Origin: HGM04593 sp045647745
GTDB taxonomy: Bacteria; Bacteroidota; Bacteroidia; Bacteroidales; Bacteroidaceae
Direction: 5' to 3'
DNA: 64,000 nucleotides
NCBI GenBank assembly: GCA_045647745.1
Contig: JAZRMQ010000026.1
Location: 1 to 64,000, forward strand
A program made the position numbers and the translations under genes. Shown in pieces: positions 18,618 through 27,933 of the stretch. The notes under the pieces are model-generated. The model had not been told where the DNA came from, searched no databases, and was given only the letters and a program-made list of their open reading frames with translations. Numbering within the stretch: the first letter of the stretch is position 1; each line of letters opens with the position of its first letter.

Positions 18618-20458
18618 CAATAACGATATTTCACATCTTTCTCCTTGTCAAAGCCGTTCGAGAATTCATTATTCTCGATTGTCACATTTGTCACGCGGTC
18701 GAAGAGGAAACGCCACTTATTCCAGTGGAAAGGCTTATAATCACTATTCTGCACCACTTTGTTACCACGGAACACCAATCCATCGAGCGACTTTGCATAA
18801 ACAATTGGAGCATCAAATGTCTCAAAAACATTATTTTCAATCACGACACCATTGCCGTCACCGCCGTGGAAATATTTTGTCTGCGATGCGAGGTCGGGAA
18901 TTTCGGGATAGATTGAAATCACGCCATTGGTAAACTGGAACATACTTGTGAGAGCATTCACAAAGCGGTTGTTGCGAATGAGCACATCGCGGCAGGCGCC
19001 AGTCTCGAACCAGCCGTTGCAATCGCCACATAGCAGAATTGCCGTGCCCGACGTATGGTCGAAAAGATTATTCTCGACAATCGTCTTTTTAGGAGTGCTG
19101 AACAACGCTCCGCGAGCACGATTGTTGCGAATGGTGTTACCGTTGAAAACAACCTCGGGGGTCCATTCAAGATTTTCAATGCCATACTTTCCATTTGCAA
19201 TATCGGCTGGCAACGGCTTCTCGAACTTAATTCTGAACTCTTTGCAACCGGCAAGCTGCTCTTTATCGAAAGGAGCAATCTCTGCCACACGATTGCCCTC
19301 GGTTATCTCCATAACATCAGAGCGCACAAACTGCACGCTGTCGCCAGCACCACCCCAGTAAAATCCATAAGCCTGACCGTGCATATAACGACCCACCAGA
19401 GTATTATCGTCGAGGCGCTGAACAACGCGCAGATAAGTTCCGTGAACATTAATAGCATCGTCCATCATACCCTCGTAGAGGCCGTTGACAGACTCAATCT
19501 TGCCTTTACAGCCTGAAAAATGAGTTGCATCGGCTTGTGTGGTAAAATAGCGTTCACCATCGCGCAGAGCTACACAAAAGCCATCGAGAGTGATATTTTC
19601 GCTCATCTGAGCAAGCAAGCCCATTCCCTCGGCATAAAAAACGCAAGAGTTAAAAAGTTTTGTATCCTTGCACTGCGAAACAAAAATTCCCGGCGTTGGG
19701 CGCTGATAAGAGCGCATTGCAATGATTGTGCCCGGAGCAAGGCGAGCATCGTTCCACGGCGCACGAATAACGTGAGGCTCAAGCTCCTCAACCGCAGATG
19801 TACCCACGCCAATATCGCTTGTGGTATATACAATATGCTTGGTTGCGCCATCAAAGGCAATGCCCCAACCGGGGACAAATTCCCAATTACTGCCATAAAC
19901 CACCAAGCGACCATTATCTATTCGATAGTTGGCATACGGCGCAATGCGGTACGTAATAAAACCATTCTCGGCATCATTCTCAAGCACCTCGACCTGTGTA
20001 ATCTGGGGAACGCGAGTATCTACGCCGATATTTTCAAGTTTACAATTCTCACAATCGAGCATTGCAACGGGCAACATTCGGCCATTCATCATTAAATCGG
20101 CATAAGCCTTTTTCCCTCCCGAGCTACGCCCCTGAAGGGTAAAATTTTTCATTCCCTCGAGTGCTATTGCCACACGTTTGGGGTTATCCTGATCGTGATT
20201 GGAGATATAATACTCGCGCACATTAGCACTATCGGGGTAAAAGTCATACTCGCCACAATCGACCAACAACACTGCGGGGGTAACACCTTTACACTCCGAT
20301 TTTATTGTTTCAAAAGCTGTAGCAAACTCTTTGGTCATATCTTCACCAGTACCGGGGACAATGCCAAAATCTGCGCCATAATAGTATTTAGGACTTGTGG
20401 CGCAAGAAAACAGGGAGAACGCCACTATGAGCAGAAATAAAATACGTGTTATTTTCAT
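18617..20458 (-). CDS. GH110-type exo-alpha-galactosidase lipoprotein
   Basis: About 613 residues. The ATG at 20458 gives a lipoprotein signal (MKITRILFLLIVAFSLFSC), so the protein is lipid-anchored in the envelope. The body is a right-handed parallel beta-helix with recurring Asn-containing coils (VIENNVF, VTIENNEF, VLIRNNRF). Segments such as TQADATHFSGCKG and GLYEGMMDDAINVHG are those I associate with GH110 alpha-1,3-galactosidases, which remove terminal alpha-1,3-galactose from blood group B or linear alpha-Gal structures. The paired aspartates in MMDDAINVHG are likely catalytic. A TATCTTCG box (complement 20481-20488) lies 23 nt upstream. Fits with the neighbouring sialidase as host-glycan degradation. 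Confidence 0.85.
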   Translation of the reverse strand: MKITRILFLLIVAFSLFSCATSPKYYYGADFGIVPGTGEDMTKEFATAFETIKSECKGVTPAVLLVDCGEYDFYPDSANVREYYISNHDQDNPKRVAIALEGMKNFTLQGRSSGGKKAYADLMMNGRMLPVAMLDCENCKLENIGVDTRVPQITQVEVLENDAENGFITYRIAPYANYRIDNGRLVVYGSNWEFVPGWGIAFDGATKHIVYTTSDIGVGTSAVEELEPHVIRAPWNDARLAPGTIIAMRSYQRPTPGIFVSQCKDTKLFNSCVFYAEGMGLLAQMSENITLDGFCVALRDGERYFTTQADATHFSGCKGKIESVNGLYEGMMDDAINVHGTYLRVVQRLDDNTLVGRYMHGQAYGFYWGGAGDSVQFVRSDVMEITEGNRVAEIAPFDKEQLAGCKEFRIKFEKPLPADIANGKYGIENLEWTPEVVFNGNTIRNNRARGALFSTPKKTIVENNLFDHTSGTAILLCGDCNGWFETGACRDVLIRNNRFVNALTSMFQFTNGVISIYPEIPDLASQTKYFHGGDGNGVVIENNVFETFDAPIVYAKSLDGLVFRGNKVVQNSDYKPFHWNKWRFLFDRVTNVTIENNEFSNGFDKEKDVKYRY

Positions 20459-20684
20459 AATTCTGATTAAGACATTTTTGCGAAGATACAGCATTTTGAC
20501 TTAATTATGGCAGATTTTAACAAAAAACTGCCATATATTGCAATTGCTTTTGAGTTGGCACGCTTTTTGCAAGATATTTAGTGAGATTTGCCAAATTTAT
20601 CCCCTCTTATATATAAGGTTTTTGGCAAATTATCATTATCTTTGCAAATACGCATAATTTTTGAAAAATAAAAAAAATACAAAT

Positions 20685-23600
20685 ATGGGTTTTAACGAAT
20701 TTATAAGTAAGCTTTTCGGCAACAAGGCGAGCCGTGACATGAAGGAAATTCAGCCTTGGGTTGAAAAAATCAAAGCCGAATATCCCAAGATTTCGGCACT
20801 GAGCAATGATGAGTTGCGCGCCGCATCGGCAGCACTGAAAGTTAAGATACAGAGCGCCGCAACCGAGGAGCGCACTAAAATCAATGCACTGAAGGCTGAT
20901 ATTGAAAATATCGAGCTCGAGAAACGCGAAGCTGTATTCGCACAGATTGACAAACTTGAGAAAGAGGCTCTTGAAAAGCTTGACAAGGCTCTTGACCTTG
21001 CACTTCCCGAGGCTTTTGCCATCGTAAAGGACAGCGCTCGCCGCTTTGCCGAGGAGAAAGACGTTGTTGTAACAGCCAACGATTTTGACCGCGAACTTGC
21101 ATCAAAATTTGATTTTGTAACAATAGACGGCGACAAAGCCATATATCACAATCACTGGCAGGCCGGCGGCAACGACACTGTCTGGAATATGATTCACTAC
21201 GATGTGCAGCTGTTTGGTGGCGTGGTACTGCACAAAGGAAAAATTGCCGAGATGGCAACCGGAGAGGGTAAAACACTTGTTGCTACGCTCCCGGTATTCC
21301 TCAATGCCCTCACCGGCAACGGTGTTCACGTCGTTACAGTGAACGACTACCTTGCAAAGCGCGACTCGGAGTGGATGGGTCCCCTTTATATGTTCCACGG
21401 CCTGAGCGTCGACTGCATCGACAAGCACCGCCCCAACTCAGACGAACGCCGAAAAGCATATATGGCCGACATTACTTTCGGTACAAACAACGAGTTCGGC
21501 TTCGACTATCTGCGCGACAATATGGCCACACAGCCCAGCGACCTTGTGCAGCGTATGCACAATTATGCGATTGTCGATGAGGTAGACTCTGTACTTATCG
21601 ACGACGCACGTACACCGCTCATCATCTCGGGACCTGTTCCACGCAACACCGACCAGATGTTCGAGGAGTATCGTCCATTGGTGGAACGCCTTGTCGAGGC
21701 TCAGAAAAAGCTGGCGACACAATTCCTTGCCGAGGCAAGAACAAAAATATACTCGGATAACAAGGAAGAGGTCAACGAGGGTTACCTCTCACTCTTCCGC
21801 AGCCACAAGGCGCTCCCCAAGAACAAGGCGCTCATCAAGCTGCTCAGCGAGCCGGGCGTAAAGACCGGTATGCTCAAGACCGAGGAGATTTATCTGGAAC
21901 AGAACAACAAGCGTATGCCCGAGGCCGTTGAGCCGCTATACTTTGTTATTGACGAAAAGCATAATACTGCCGACCTGACAGACAAAGGTATTGAGCTTAT
22001 CACCGGCAACCTCACCGACCATAATTTCTTTGTATTGCCCGACATTGCATCAGAGCTTTCACAGCTTGAGAACGACAACACTTTGTCGAGCGAGGAGAAG
22101 ATTGCCAAAAAGGAGGAGATGCTCACCAACTACTCTATAAAATCGGAGCGCATACACACTATCAACCAATTGCTCAAGGCTTATACGATGTTCGACCGCG
22201 ACGTGGAGTACGTTGTATCAGAGGACGGACAGGTGAAGATTGTCGATGAGCAGACCGGACGTATTATGGAGGGTCGCCGCTACTCCGATGGCTTGCACCA
22301 AGCCATAGAGGCTAAGGAGCGCGTGAAGGTGGAGGCTGCAACACAGACTTTTGCAACCATCACCCTGCAAAATTATTTCCGTATGTATCACAAGCTATCG
22401 GGTATGACCGGTACTGCCGAGACTGAGGCTGGCGAATTTTGGGACATCTACAAGCTCGACGTGGTGGTTATACCAACCAACCGCCCCATCGCGCGCAAAG
22501 ATATGAACGACCGCATCTACAAGACCAAGCGCGAGAAGTACAACGCTGTCATAGACGAGGTTGAGATGCTTGTCAAGGCCGGACGTCCGGTTCTTGTCGG
22601 TACTACATCTGTCGAAATTTCGGAATTGTTGAGCCGCCTGCTCACAATACGCAAAATACCTCACAACGTGCTCAATGCCAAGCTACACCAAAAGGAGGCT
22701 GATATTGTTGCAAAAGCCGGACTTTCGGGCACGGTAACCATTGCCACCAATATGGCCGGCCGTGGTACCGACATCAAGCTCAGCAAAGAGGTGCGCGATG
22801 CAGGAGGTTTGGCCATCATTGGTACCGAGCGTCACGAATCACGCCGTGTCGACCGCCAGTTGCGCGGTCGTGCCGGACGTCAGGGCGACCCGGGTTCATC
22901 TGTATTCTTCGTTTCGCTCGAAGATAACTTGATGCGCTTGTTCGGTTCGGAGCGTATATCAAGAACTCTCGACCGCCTTGGCTTCAAAGAGGGTGAAATG
23001 ATTGAGCACTCAATGATTTCAAAATCAATTGAACGAGCACAGAAGAAGGTCGAGGAGAACAACTTTGGTATCCGTAAGCGCCTGCTCGAGTATGACGACG
23101 TAATGAACAAACAGCGTAACGTTGTATATACAAAGCGCCGTCACGCACTCATCGGCGAACGCATTGGAATGGATATTGTAAATATGTTGTGGGACCGTTG
23201 CTGCAATATCGCCGAGAATTTCACTTTCGAGGATGCAAAAATGGAGACCCTGCGACAGTTCTCTATCGAGATGCCAATCACAGAGGAGAGCAAATTCGAC
23301 AAAATGGAGCCGGAGCTGAAGGCTGAGGCAATATTCGAGGCTGCGATGGCAGTATTCAAGCAACGCACAGAGCGTATGGCCGAGATTGCATTGCCATTCA
23401 TCAACTTTGTCTACAAAGAGCACCCCGAGATGCACGACAAGAACATCTACGTTCCCGTCACCGACGGCCGCCACGTATACCAGATTCCTGTAAACGTAAA
23501 AGCCGCATACGAGTCACAAGGCAAGGAGGTTATCAAATGTTTTGAGAAATCAATACTCCTGCACACTATCGACAATGCTTGGAAAGAGAATTTGCGAGAC

Positions 23601-23999
23601 CTTGACGAGCTAAAGCACTCGGTGCAAAATGCAAGCTACGAACAGAAAGACCCGCTGTTGATATTCAAGCTGGAGTCGGTTACACTGTTCGACAATATGG
23701 TTGGCAAAATCAACGACCAGACAGCGTCTATACTTATGCGCGGACAGATTCCGGTGCAGGAGAAAGAGCAGACAAACGTAAAGGTTGCTCCCGACCCAAG
23801 CCGTAACAGACCACAGCAAAAGTACAGCGAGTCAAAAGTTGACCTTAACGACCCCAACCAACAAGCAGCTGCACAACGCGACACACGCGAGAACGCCAAG
23901 CGCGAACCTATACGCGTTGAAAAGACAGTCGGTCGCAACGACCCCTGCCCTTGCGGAAGCGGAAAGAAATTCAAGAATTGCCACGGCAAAAATATTTAA
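20685..23999 (+). CDS. secA: Preprotein translocase ATPase SecA
   Basis: About 1104 residues, the long Bacteroidetes form with an insertion of roughly 60-80 residues between NBD1 and the cross-linking domain region. It powers export through SecYEG. Visible motifs: Walker A as MATGEGKTLVATLP near residue 190, DEVDSVLIDDARTPLIISG (DEAD-type motif and following), TNMAGRGTDIKL, ERHESRRVDRQLRGRAGRQGD, and a C-terminal zinc site NDPCPCGSGKKFKNCHG (Cys-x-Cys ... Cys-His) that binds SecB or phospholipids. I prefer the ATG at 20685 over a TTG eight codons upstream. A TATCTTTG box at 20637-20644 is a candidate -7 element. Confidence 0.97.
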   Translation: MGFNEFISKLFGNKASRDMKEIQPWVEKIKAEYPKISALSNDELRAASAALKVKIQSAATEERTKINALKADIENIELEKREAVFAQIDKLEKEALEKLDKALDLALPEAFAIVKDSARRFAEEKDVVVTANDFDRELASKFDFVTIDGDKAIYHNHWQAGGNDTVWNMIHYDVQLFGGVVLHKGKIAEMATGEGKTLVATLPVFLNALTGNGVHVVTVNDYLAKRDSEWMGPLYMFHGLSVDCIDKHRPNSDERRKAYMADITFGTNNEFGFDYLRDNMATQPSDLVQRMHNYAIVDEVDSVLIDDARTPLIISGPVPRNTDQMFEEYRPLVERLVEAQKKLATQFLAEARTKIYSDNKEEVNEGYLSLFRSHKALPKNKALIKLLSEPGVKTGMLKTEEIYLEQNNKRMPEAVEPLYFVIDEKHNTADLTDKGIELITGNLTDHNFFVLPDIASELSQLENDNTLSSEEKIAKKEEMLTNYSIKSERIHTINQLLKAYTMFDRDVEYVVSEDGQVKIVDEQTGRIMEGRRYSDGLHQAIEAKERVKVEAATQTFATITLQNYFRMYHKLSGMTGTAETEAGEFWDIYKLDVVVIPTNRPIARKDMNDRIYKTKREKYNAVIDEVEMLVKAGRPVLVGTTSVEISELLSRLLTIRKIPHNVLNAKLHQKEADIVAKAGLSGTVTIATNMAGRGTDIKLSKEVRDAGGLAIIGTERHESRRVDRQLRGRAGRQGDPGSSVFFVSLEDNLMRLFGSERISRTLDRLGFKEGEMIEHSMISKSIERAQKKVEENNFGIRKRLLEYDDVMNKQRNVVYTKRRHALIGERIGMDIVNMLWDRCCNIAENFTFEDAKMETLRQFSIEMPITEESKFDKMEPELKAEAIFEAAMAVFKQRTERMAEIALPFINFVYKEHPEMHDKNIYVPVTDGRHVYQIPVNVKAAYESQGKEVIKCFEKSILLHTIDNAWKENLRDLDELKHSVQNASYEQKDPLLIFKLESVTLFDNMVGKINDQTASILMRGQIPVQEKEQTNVKVAPDPSRNRPQQKYSESKVDLNDPNQQAAAQRDTRENAKREPIRVEKTVGRNDPCPCGSGKKFKNCHGKNI

Positions 24000-24023
24000 G
24001 ACAGAACAAACACAGTTAAGAAT

Positions 24024-24458
24024 ATGTCATTAAGCAGAGAAACACAAGAGATGCTGCAGAGTGCCATAACAAAAATGGCAAACAGATATATTTCTGCAGA
24101 AGAGAGCAAGGTTACCGATTTTCACATCAAGGTTAATGGGGAAAATGGAGAACTCACCATCTTCGACGATGATGACAACACCCTCGCGCGCGTACATATT
24201 AAAGAATGGGAGGGAGAGCACGATGAATCGGTATACGAAAAAGAACTGCAAGGCGAGCTGACAAAGATGCATCGAGAGGGAGCTTTCGACAGCCTCAACA
24301 TTGTTAAGCCCTACTCTTTTGTACTCACCGACGAAGACAACCAATCCATTGTAGACCTGCTTATTATTGACGACGACACACTCATTCTCAGCCACGACCT
24401 TTTAGAAGGTTTTGACGAAGAGATGAATACCTTCCTAAAGAAATTGCTCGAAGAGTAA
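24024..24458 (+). CDS. Conserved-looking acidic protein of unknown function
   Basis: 144 residues, cytosolic (no signal or membrane segment), very acidic. The first helix (SRETQEMLQSAITKMANRYI) is followed by strands alternating with Asp-rich turns (GELTIFDDDDNTLARVHI) and by a helical C-terminus. I do not recognise a family. It starts 24 nt after the secA stop, so it is probably cotranscribed with secA. Its last 11 codons and stop lie inside a perfect 19-bp inverted repeat. Codon use looks like its neighbours, and the frame is long and clean, so I take it as a real gene. Confidence 0.75.
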   Translation: MSLSRETQEMLQSAITKMANRYISAEESKVTDFHIKVNGENGELTIFDDDDNTLARVHIKEWEGEHDESVYEKELQGELTKMHREGAFDSLNIVKPYSFVLTDEDNQSIVDLLIIDDDTLILSHDLLEGFDEEMNTFLKKLLEE

Positions 24459-24475
24459 TTTCTTTAGGAAGGTAT
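24427..24475 (+). terminator. 19-bp inverted repeat spanning the gene's stop codon
   Basis: ataccttcctaaagaaatt (24427-24445) pairs perfectly with 24457-24475; the 11-nt loop ends next to the TAA stop (24456-24458). The right arm runs into the first 84-bp repeat. No T-run follows directly, so it may protect the mRNA 3' end rather than terminate transcription. Confidence 0.55.
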
Positions 24476-24553
24476 CGACAAGCCGAGTAGCAATCGGTCG
24501 CACGAAGCGTGGATGAAATTCACGCCGGGCGGGATGCGAATAACGAGGCTTGT
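24470..24553. repeat. 84-bp repeat, copy 1
   Basis: First of two direct copies. Begins aggtatcgacaagccgag and ends ataacgaggcttgt; acaagcc/ggcttgt at the ends and gcgtg/cacgc inside can pair, so each copy folds into a hairpin. No open frame or transposase signs. Confidence 0.8.
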
Positions 24554-24570
24554 CAATAACAAAAACAAAA

Positions 24571-24654
24571 AGGTATCGACAAGCCGAGTAGCAACTAGTC
24601 GCACGAAGAGTGGATGAAATTCACGCCGGGCGGGATGCGAATAACGAGGCTTGT
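24571..24654. repeat. 84-bp repeat, copy 2
   Basis: Identical to copy 1 except for about four substitutions (three clustered near 24594-24596 and one near 24609). The 17-nt separator is A-rich. The mismatches fall in or next to the inner stem. Confidence 0.8.
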
Positions 24655-24669
24655 AGGCTCCAATATTTC

Positions 24670-24712
24670 AACAATCGTTCCTGCAAAAATTCGCAGGAAC
24701 GATTGTTTTTAT
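24670..24712 (+). terminator. Terminator after the secA region
   Basis: A 15-bp perfect stem (aacaatcgttcctgc with gcaggaacgattgtt), 8-nt loop, followed by ttta: a classical intrinsic terminator closing the secA transcription unit. Confidence 0.85.
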
Positions 24713-24837
24713 CACTTAACAAAACACCCCAATAACATTTAACTAATACAAATTTTCCATTATCGCCACACTATTTTCAAAGAAAGCCACAAAATAGTTA
24801 AATAATGAAAAATTTCCGCAATTAGATAGAAAACTTT

Positions 24838-24868
24838 TTGCAGCAATAAAGTTTTCGCAGTATCTTTG
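24838..24868 (+). promoter_or_regulatory. Promoter of the efflux operon
   Basis: TTG at 24838-24840 and TATCTTTG at 24861-24868 with 20-nt spacing, 26 nt before the regulator's GTG start. I see no clean palindrome over it that would mark the repressor's operator. Confidence 0.7.
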
Positions 24869-24894
24869 CACAATGAAATAATTTCGAATAGATA

Positions 24895-25533
24895 GTGAAA
24901 GAAAATTGCACAAAAAAAGAAATACACAAATTAATTGTCGAAACAGCTCACACGCTATTCATTGAACGAGGCATAAAAGACGTAAAGATGGACGACATTG
25001 CCTCTGAGCTATCCATCTCAAAGCGCACAATATACGAGCTATTCAACGACAAAGAACAACTTTTGCACAAAGTGCTGAAATTCCAAAATGAGAAGATGCA
25101 CGAAAACGGCAAAGAGATAATACGCAACTCGTCACACGTTCTTGAAATTATTCTAAAATTATACAGCCTTCATTTTGAACTACTTAAAAAGGTTAACAAC
25201 AAGTTTTTTGCCGAGCTGAGCAAATACCCCGAGATTTGCAAGGAGAAACAGAGTAAAGAGAAACAGAATATCAAAAAATTCACAGCGTGGATGGAGATGG
25301 GGCGACAACAAGGCCTGTTTCGCGAAGATGCCGATTTTGAAATTCTGACTTTTGTCCTTAAACGAGACCTCACAACAATCCTTGAGGTTAAAATGCAAAC
25401 AGGACACACCGAGCTAAAGAAATACCCCCTCGACGAACTTGGCAGGAAATTAATACTATTTTACCTCAGAGGTATATCAACACCTAAGGGACAGAATTTT
25501 ATCGAAGAGTATTTGAAAAAAAACGAAATATAA
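24895..25533 (+). CDS. TetR-family regulator
   Basis: 212 residues. The N-terminal helix-turn-helix is typical: AHTLFIERGIKDVKMDDIASELSISKRTIYELFNDKEQLL (spread over about residues 18-57). The remainder is an all-helical ligand domain of the usual size. The start is a GTG; the nearest upstream ATG (24873) is out of frame. It is the first gene of a TolC-MFP-RND operon, so it probably represses the pump in answer to a toxic compound or bile-type ligand; the ligand is unknown. Confidence 0.88.
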   Translation: MKENCTKKEIHKLIVETAHTLFIERGIKDVKMDDIASELSISKRTIYELFNDKEQLLHKVLKFQNEKMHENGKEIIRNSSHVLEIILKLYSLHFELLKKVNNKFFAELSKYPEICKEKQSKEKQNIKKFTAWMEMGRQQGLFREDADFEILTFVLKRDLTTILEVKMQTGHTELKKYPLDELGRKLILFYLRGISTPKGQNFIEEYLKKNEI

Positions 25534-25543
25534 TAGAATAGGT

Positions 25544-26878
25544 ATGAATATGAAGATGCGATTAATGACATTTGCAGCGTTGCTGACTGCGTTCGCATTC
25601 ACAGCAAACGCACAGGAGACTACTCCAACTATGCAGATTACACTCGACAAAGCTATCGAGCTTGCATTGAGCGACAACCCGACAATGAAGGTTGCCGAGA
25701 AAGAGATTGAATTGAAAGAGGTATCAAAATCCGAGGCTTGGCAGAACCTTTTGCCATCGGTGAGCCTTGACGGTGCAATCCAGTACAATATAAAGGTAGC
25801 CGGTATGAAAGTTGATATGGGTGACGGTGTTGTCAGAGAGCTCAAGATGGGTAAAGACGATTCAAACACTTGGAATGCAGCCCTTCAGGTAGCAATTCCA
25901 CTCTATGCGCCAGCAGTCTACAAAGCTATGAGCTTGTCAAAGAGCGACCTTCAGCTTGCTGTTGAAAAGAGCCGCGGTTCAAAAATCGACCTCGTCAACC
26001 AAGTGACAAAGGCCTACTATCAGTTGATGCTGGCACAGGATTCATACGAGGTACTGAACGAGAACTACAAACTTGCTGCGACAAATTTTGACATTGTCAA
26101 CAAAATGTATGAGCAGGGCCGAGTTAGCGAATACGACAAAATCAGCGCCGAGGTACAGAAAAACAATGCTTGGCCATCGGTTGTAAGTGGCAAGAATGGC
26201 GTTGAGCTTGCACAGTTGCAGTTGAAGGTTCTTATGGGAATTACCGCAGACGTTAAGTTCGTCATTGCAGACAACCTCAAGAACTACGAAGGCGAGATGA
26301 GCAATGCTCTGAAACAGGAGATTGACCTCAGCAACAACTCGTCTCTGAAACAGATTGACCTTCAGGGCGAGCTTTTGCACAAGCAGTTAAAGATGCTCCA
26401 AACATCGTTCCAACCGACACTTGCGCTCGTTGGCAGCTACCAGTATCAATCAATATCAAACCCCAACTGGAATATTGCAAAATACAACTGGAGCGACGCT
26501 GCAACAGTTACATTGTCACTCAGCATACCCCTCTATAAAGCTACAAATTTCACTAGCTTAAAGACTAATAAGATACAACAGTATCAACTTGCCGAGACAA
26601 GAATAAATACAGAACGTATGCTAAATATGCAGGCTCAAAGCTACATAGACAATATGACAGCCAGCGCCGAGCAACTACAGAGCAACAAGGCTGCAGTAGA
26701 GCTTGCCGAGAAGGGACTCGAAATTAGCCAGAAACGTTACGACGTGGGCAAAGGCACAATTCTGGAGCTTACAAACTCACAAGTATCGCTCACAAATACA
26801 AGATTGTCATATAACAACACAATATATGACTATTTGGTTGCAAAATCAGACTTAGACAAAGTACTTGGAATAGAATAA
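25544..26878 (+). CDS. TolC-family outer-membrane efflux protein
   Basis: 444 residues with a signal peptide ending TANAQ. Two repeated halves rich in long amphipathic helices (SLDKAIELALSDNP-type start; RYDVGKGTILELTNSQVSLT near residue 400) are typical of the TolC channel-tunnel, which trimerises in the outer membrane. It follows the regulator by 10 nt and precedes the membrane fusion protein by 18 nt, forming a complete tripartite pump. Confidence 0.92.
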   Translation: MNMKMRLMTFAALLTAFAFTANAQETTPTMQITLDKAIELALSDNPTMKVAEKEIELKEVSKSEAWQNLLPSVSLDGAIQYNIKVAGMKVDMGDGVVRELKMGKDDSNTWNAALQVAIPLYAPAVYKAMSLSKSDLQLAVEKSRGSKIDLVNQVTKAYYQLMLAQDSYEVLNENYKLAATNFDIVNKMYEQGRVSEYDKISAEVQKNNAWPSVVSGKNGVELAQLQLKVLMGITADVKFVIADNLKNYEGEMSNALKQEIDLSNNSSLKQIDLQGELLHKQLKMLQTSFQPTLALVGSYQYQSISNPNWNIAKYNWSDAATVTLSLSIPLYKATNFTSLKTNKIQQYQLAETRINTERMLNMQAQSYIDNMTASAEQLQSNKAAVELAEKGLEISQKRYDVGKGTILELTNSQVSLTNTRLSYNNTIYDYLVAKSDLDKVLGIE

Positions 26879-26896
26879 ATAAAAAAATACAGACCT

Positions 26897-27910
26897 ATGA
26901 AAAAGAATTTGAAATTCATTGCAATGGCGGCGACCATTTTGTTGTGCGCCTGCGCAAAGACAGAGGAAGCTACAACTGTAACTACTACAGAAGAGAAGCC
27001 AAAAGTTAAGATTGCGTATGTTACCACAGAGGCTGTTCCACAGTTGGAGGAGTATTCTACAACCGTTGAGGCCGATGTAAAGAATAGTATAATCCCCAAC
27101 TCTCCGTTGCGTATCGAAAAGATTTTCGTAGAGGTTGGCGACAATGTAAAAAAGGGAGACAAACTTGTTCAGCTTGATGCGAAGGACCTCGACAAACTCA
27201 ATCTGCAGTACGAATTCCAACTAGCCGATTTCAAGCGTGTTGAAGAACTTTACAAGGTTGGCGGTATTTCAAAAGCTGATTATGAGAATGTAAAGACACA
27301 GCTCGAGATGAGCAAAAAAACCCTCGACAGCCGCAAGGAGAACACTATGCTCATCAGCCCCATCGACGGTGTAATCTCGGCACGTAATTACGACGATGGT
27401 GATATGTACGGCGGACAGGCAATTCTTGTTGTTGAACAAATTTCACCCGTTAAGATGAAAATCAACGTCAGCGAGTCGCTTTACGCAAAGACAACAAAAG
27501 AGCTTGACGTGACACTTAAGTTCGAGGCTTATGGCGACGAGGAGTTTAAGGGCAAGATAAACATTATCTATCCAACAATCTCAACAGCCACACATACATT
27601 CCCCGTTGAAATTGTTATGAGCAACAAGGACCAAAAGGTTCGTCCGGGTATGTACGGCAAGGTTGTTGTAAATTTTGGCACACAGGACCACGTTGTTGTA
27701 CCTGATATGGCTGTAAAGAAACAGAGTGGCAGCGGTGATTTCTTTGTCTATACATACGAGAACGGCACTGTTAAACACAACAAGGTTGTACTGGGACGTA
27801 GAATGGACAACAGATATGAGTTAATCTCAGGAATCAAGCCCGGTTCATCGGTTGTTATTGCCGGCATTGAGAGCCTTACCGATGGCGCCGAAGTTGAAGT
27901 AATCAAGTAA
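26897..27910 (+). CDS. RND efflux periplasmic adaptor (membrane fusion protein)
   Basis: 337 residues, a lipoprotein (signal ending LLCAC). It shows the HlyD/AcrA order: a lipoyl half-motif (RIEKIFVEVGDNVKKGDKLVQLDAKDL, about residues 72-98), a short coiled-coil hairpin, the second lipoyl half (LISPIDGVISARNYDDGDM), a beta-barrel and a membrane-proximal domain ending in GAEVEVIK. The adaptor bridges the inner-membrane pump and TolC. Short hairpin helices suggest a simple-type adaptor. Confidence 0.92.
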   Translation: MKKNLKFIAMAATILLCACAKTEEATTVTTTEEKPKVKIAYVTTEAVPQLEEYSTTVEADVKNSIIPNSPLRIEKIFVEVGDNVKKGDKLVQLDAKDLDKLNLQYEFQLADFKRVEELYKVGGISKADYENVKTQLEMSKKTLDSRKENTMLISPIDGVISARNYDDGDMYGGQAILVVEQISPVKMKINVSESLYAKTTKELDVTLKFEAYGDEEFKGKINIIYPTISTATHTFPVEIVMSNKDQKVRPGMYGKVVVNFGTQDHVVVPDMAVKKQSGSGDFFVYTYENGTVKHNKVVLGRRMDNRYELISGIKPGSSVVIAGIESLTDGAEVEVIK

Positions 27911-27933
27911 AAACACAATAAAAACATTACAAT

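Noticed and set aside
24470..24654. Possible CRISPR array
   Set aside because: Only two copies of an 84-bp unit with a 17-nt A-rich gap; no spacers of regular size and no cas genes nearby.
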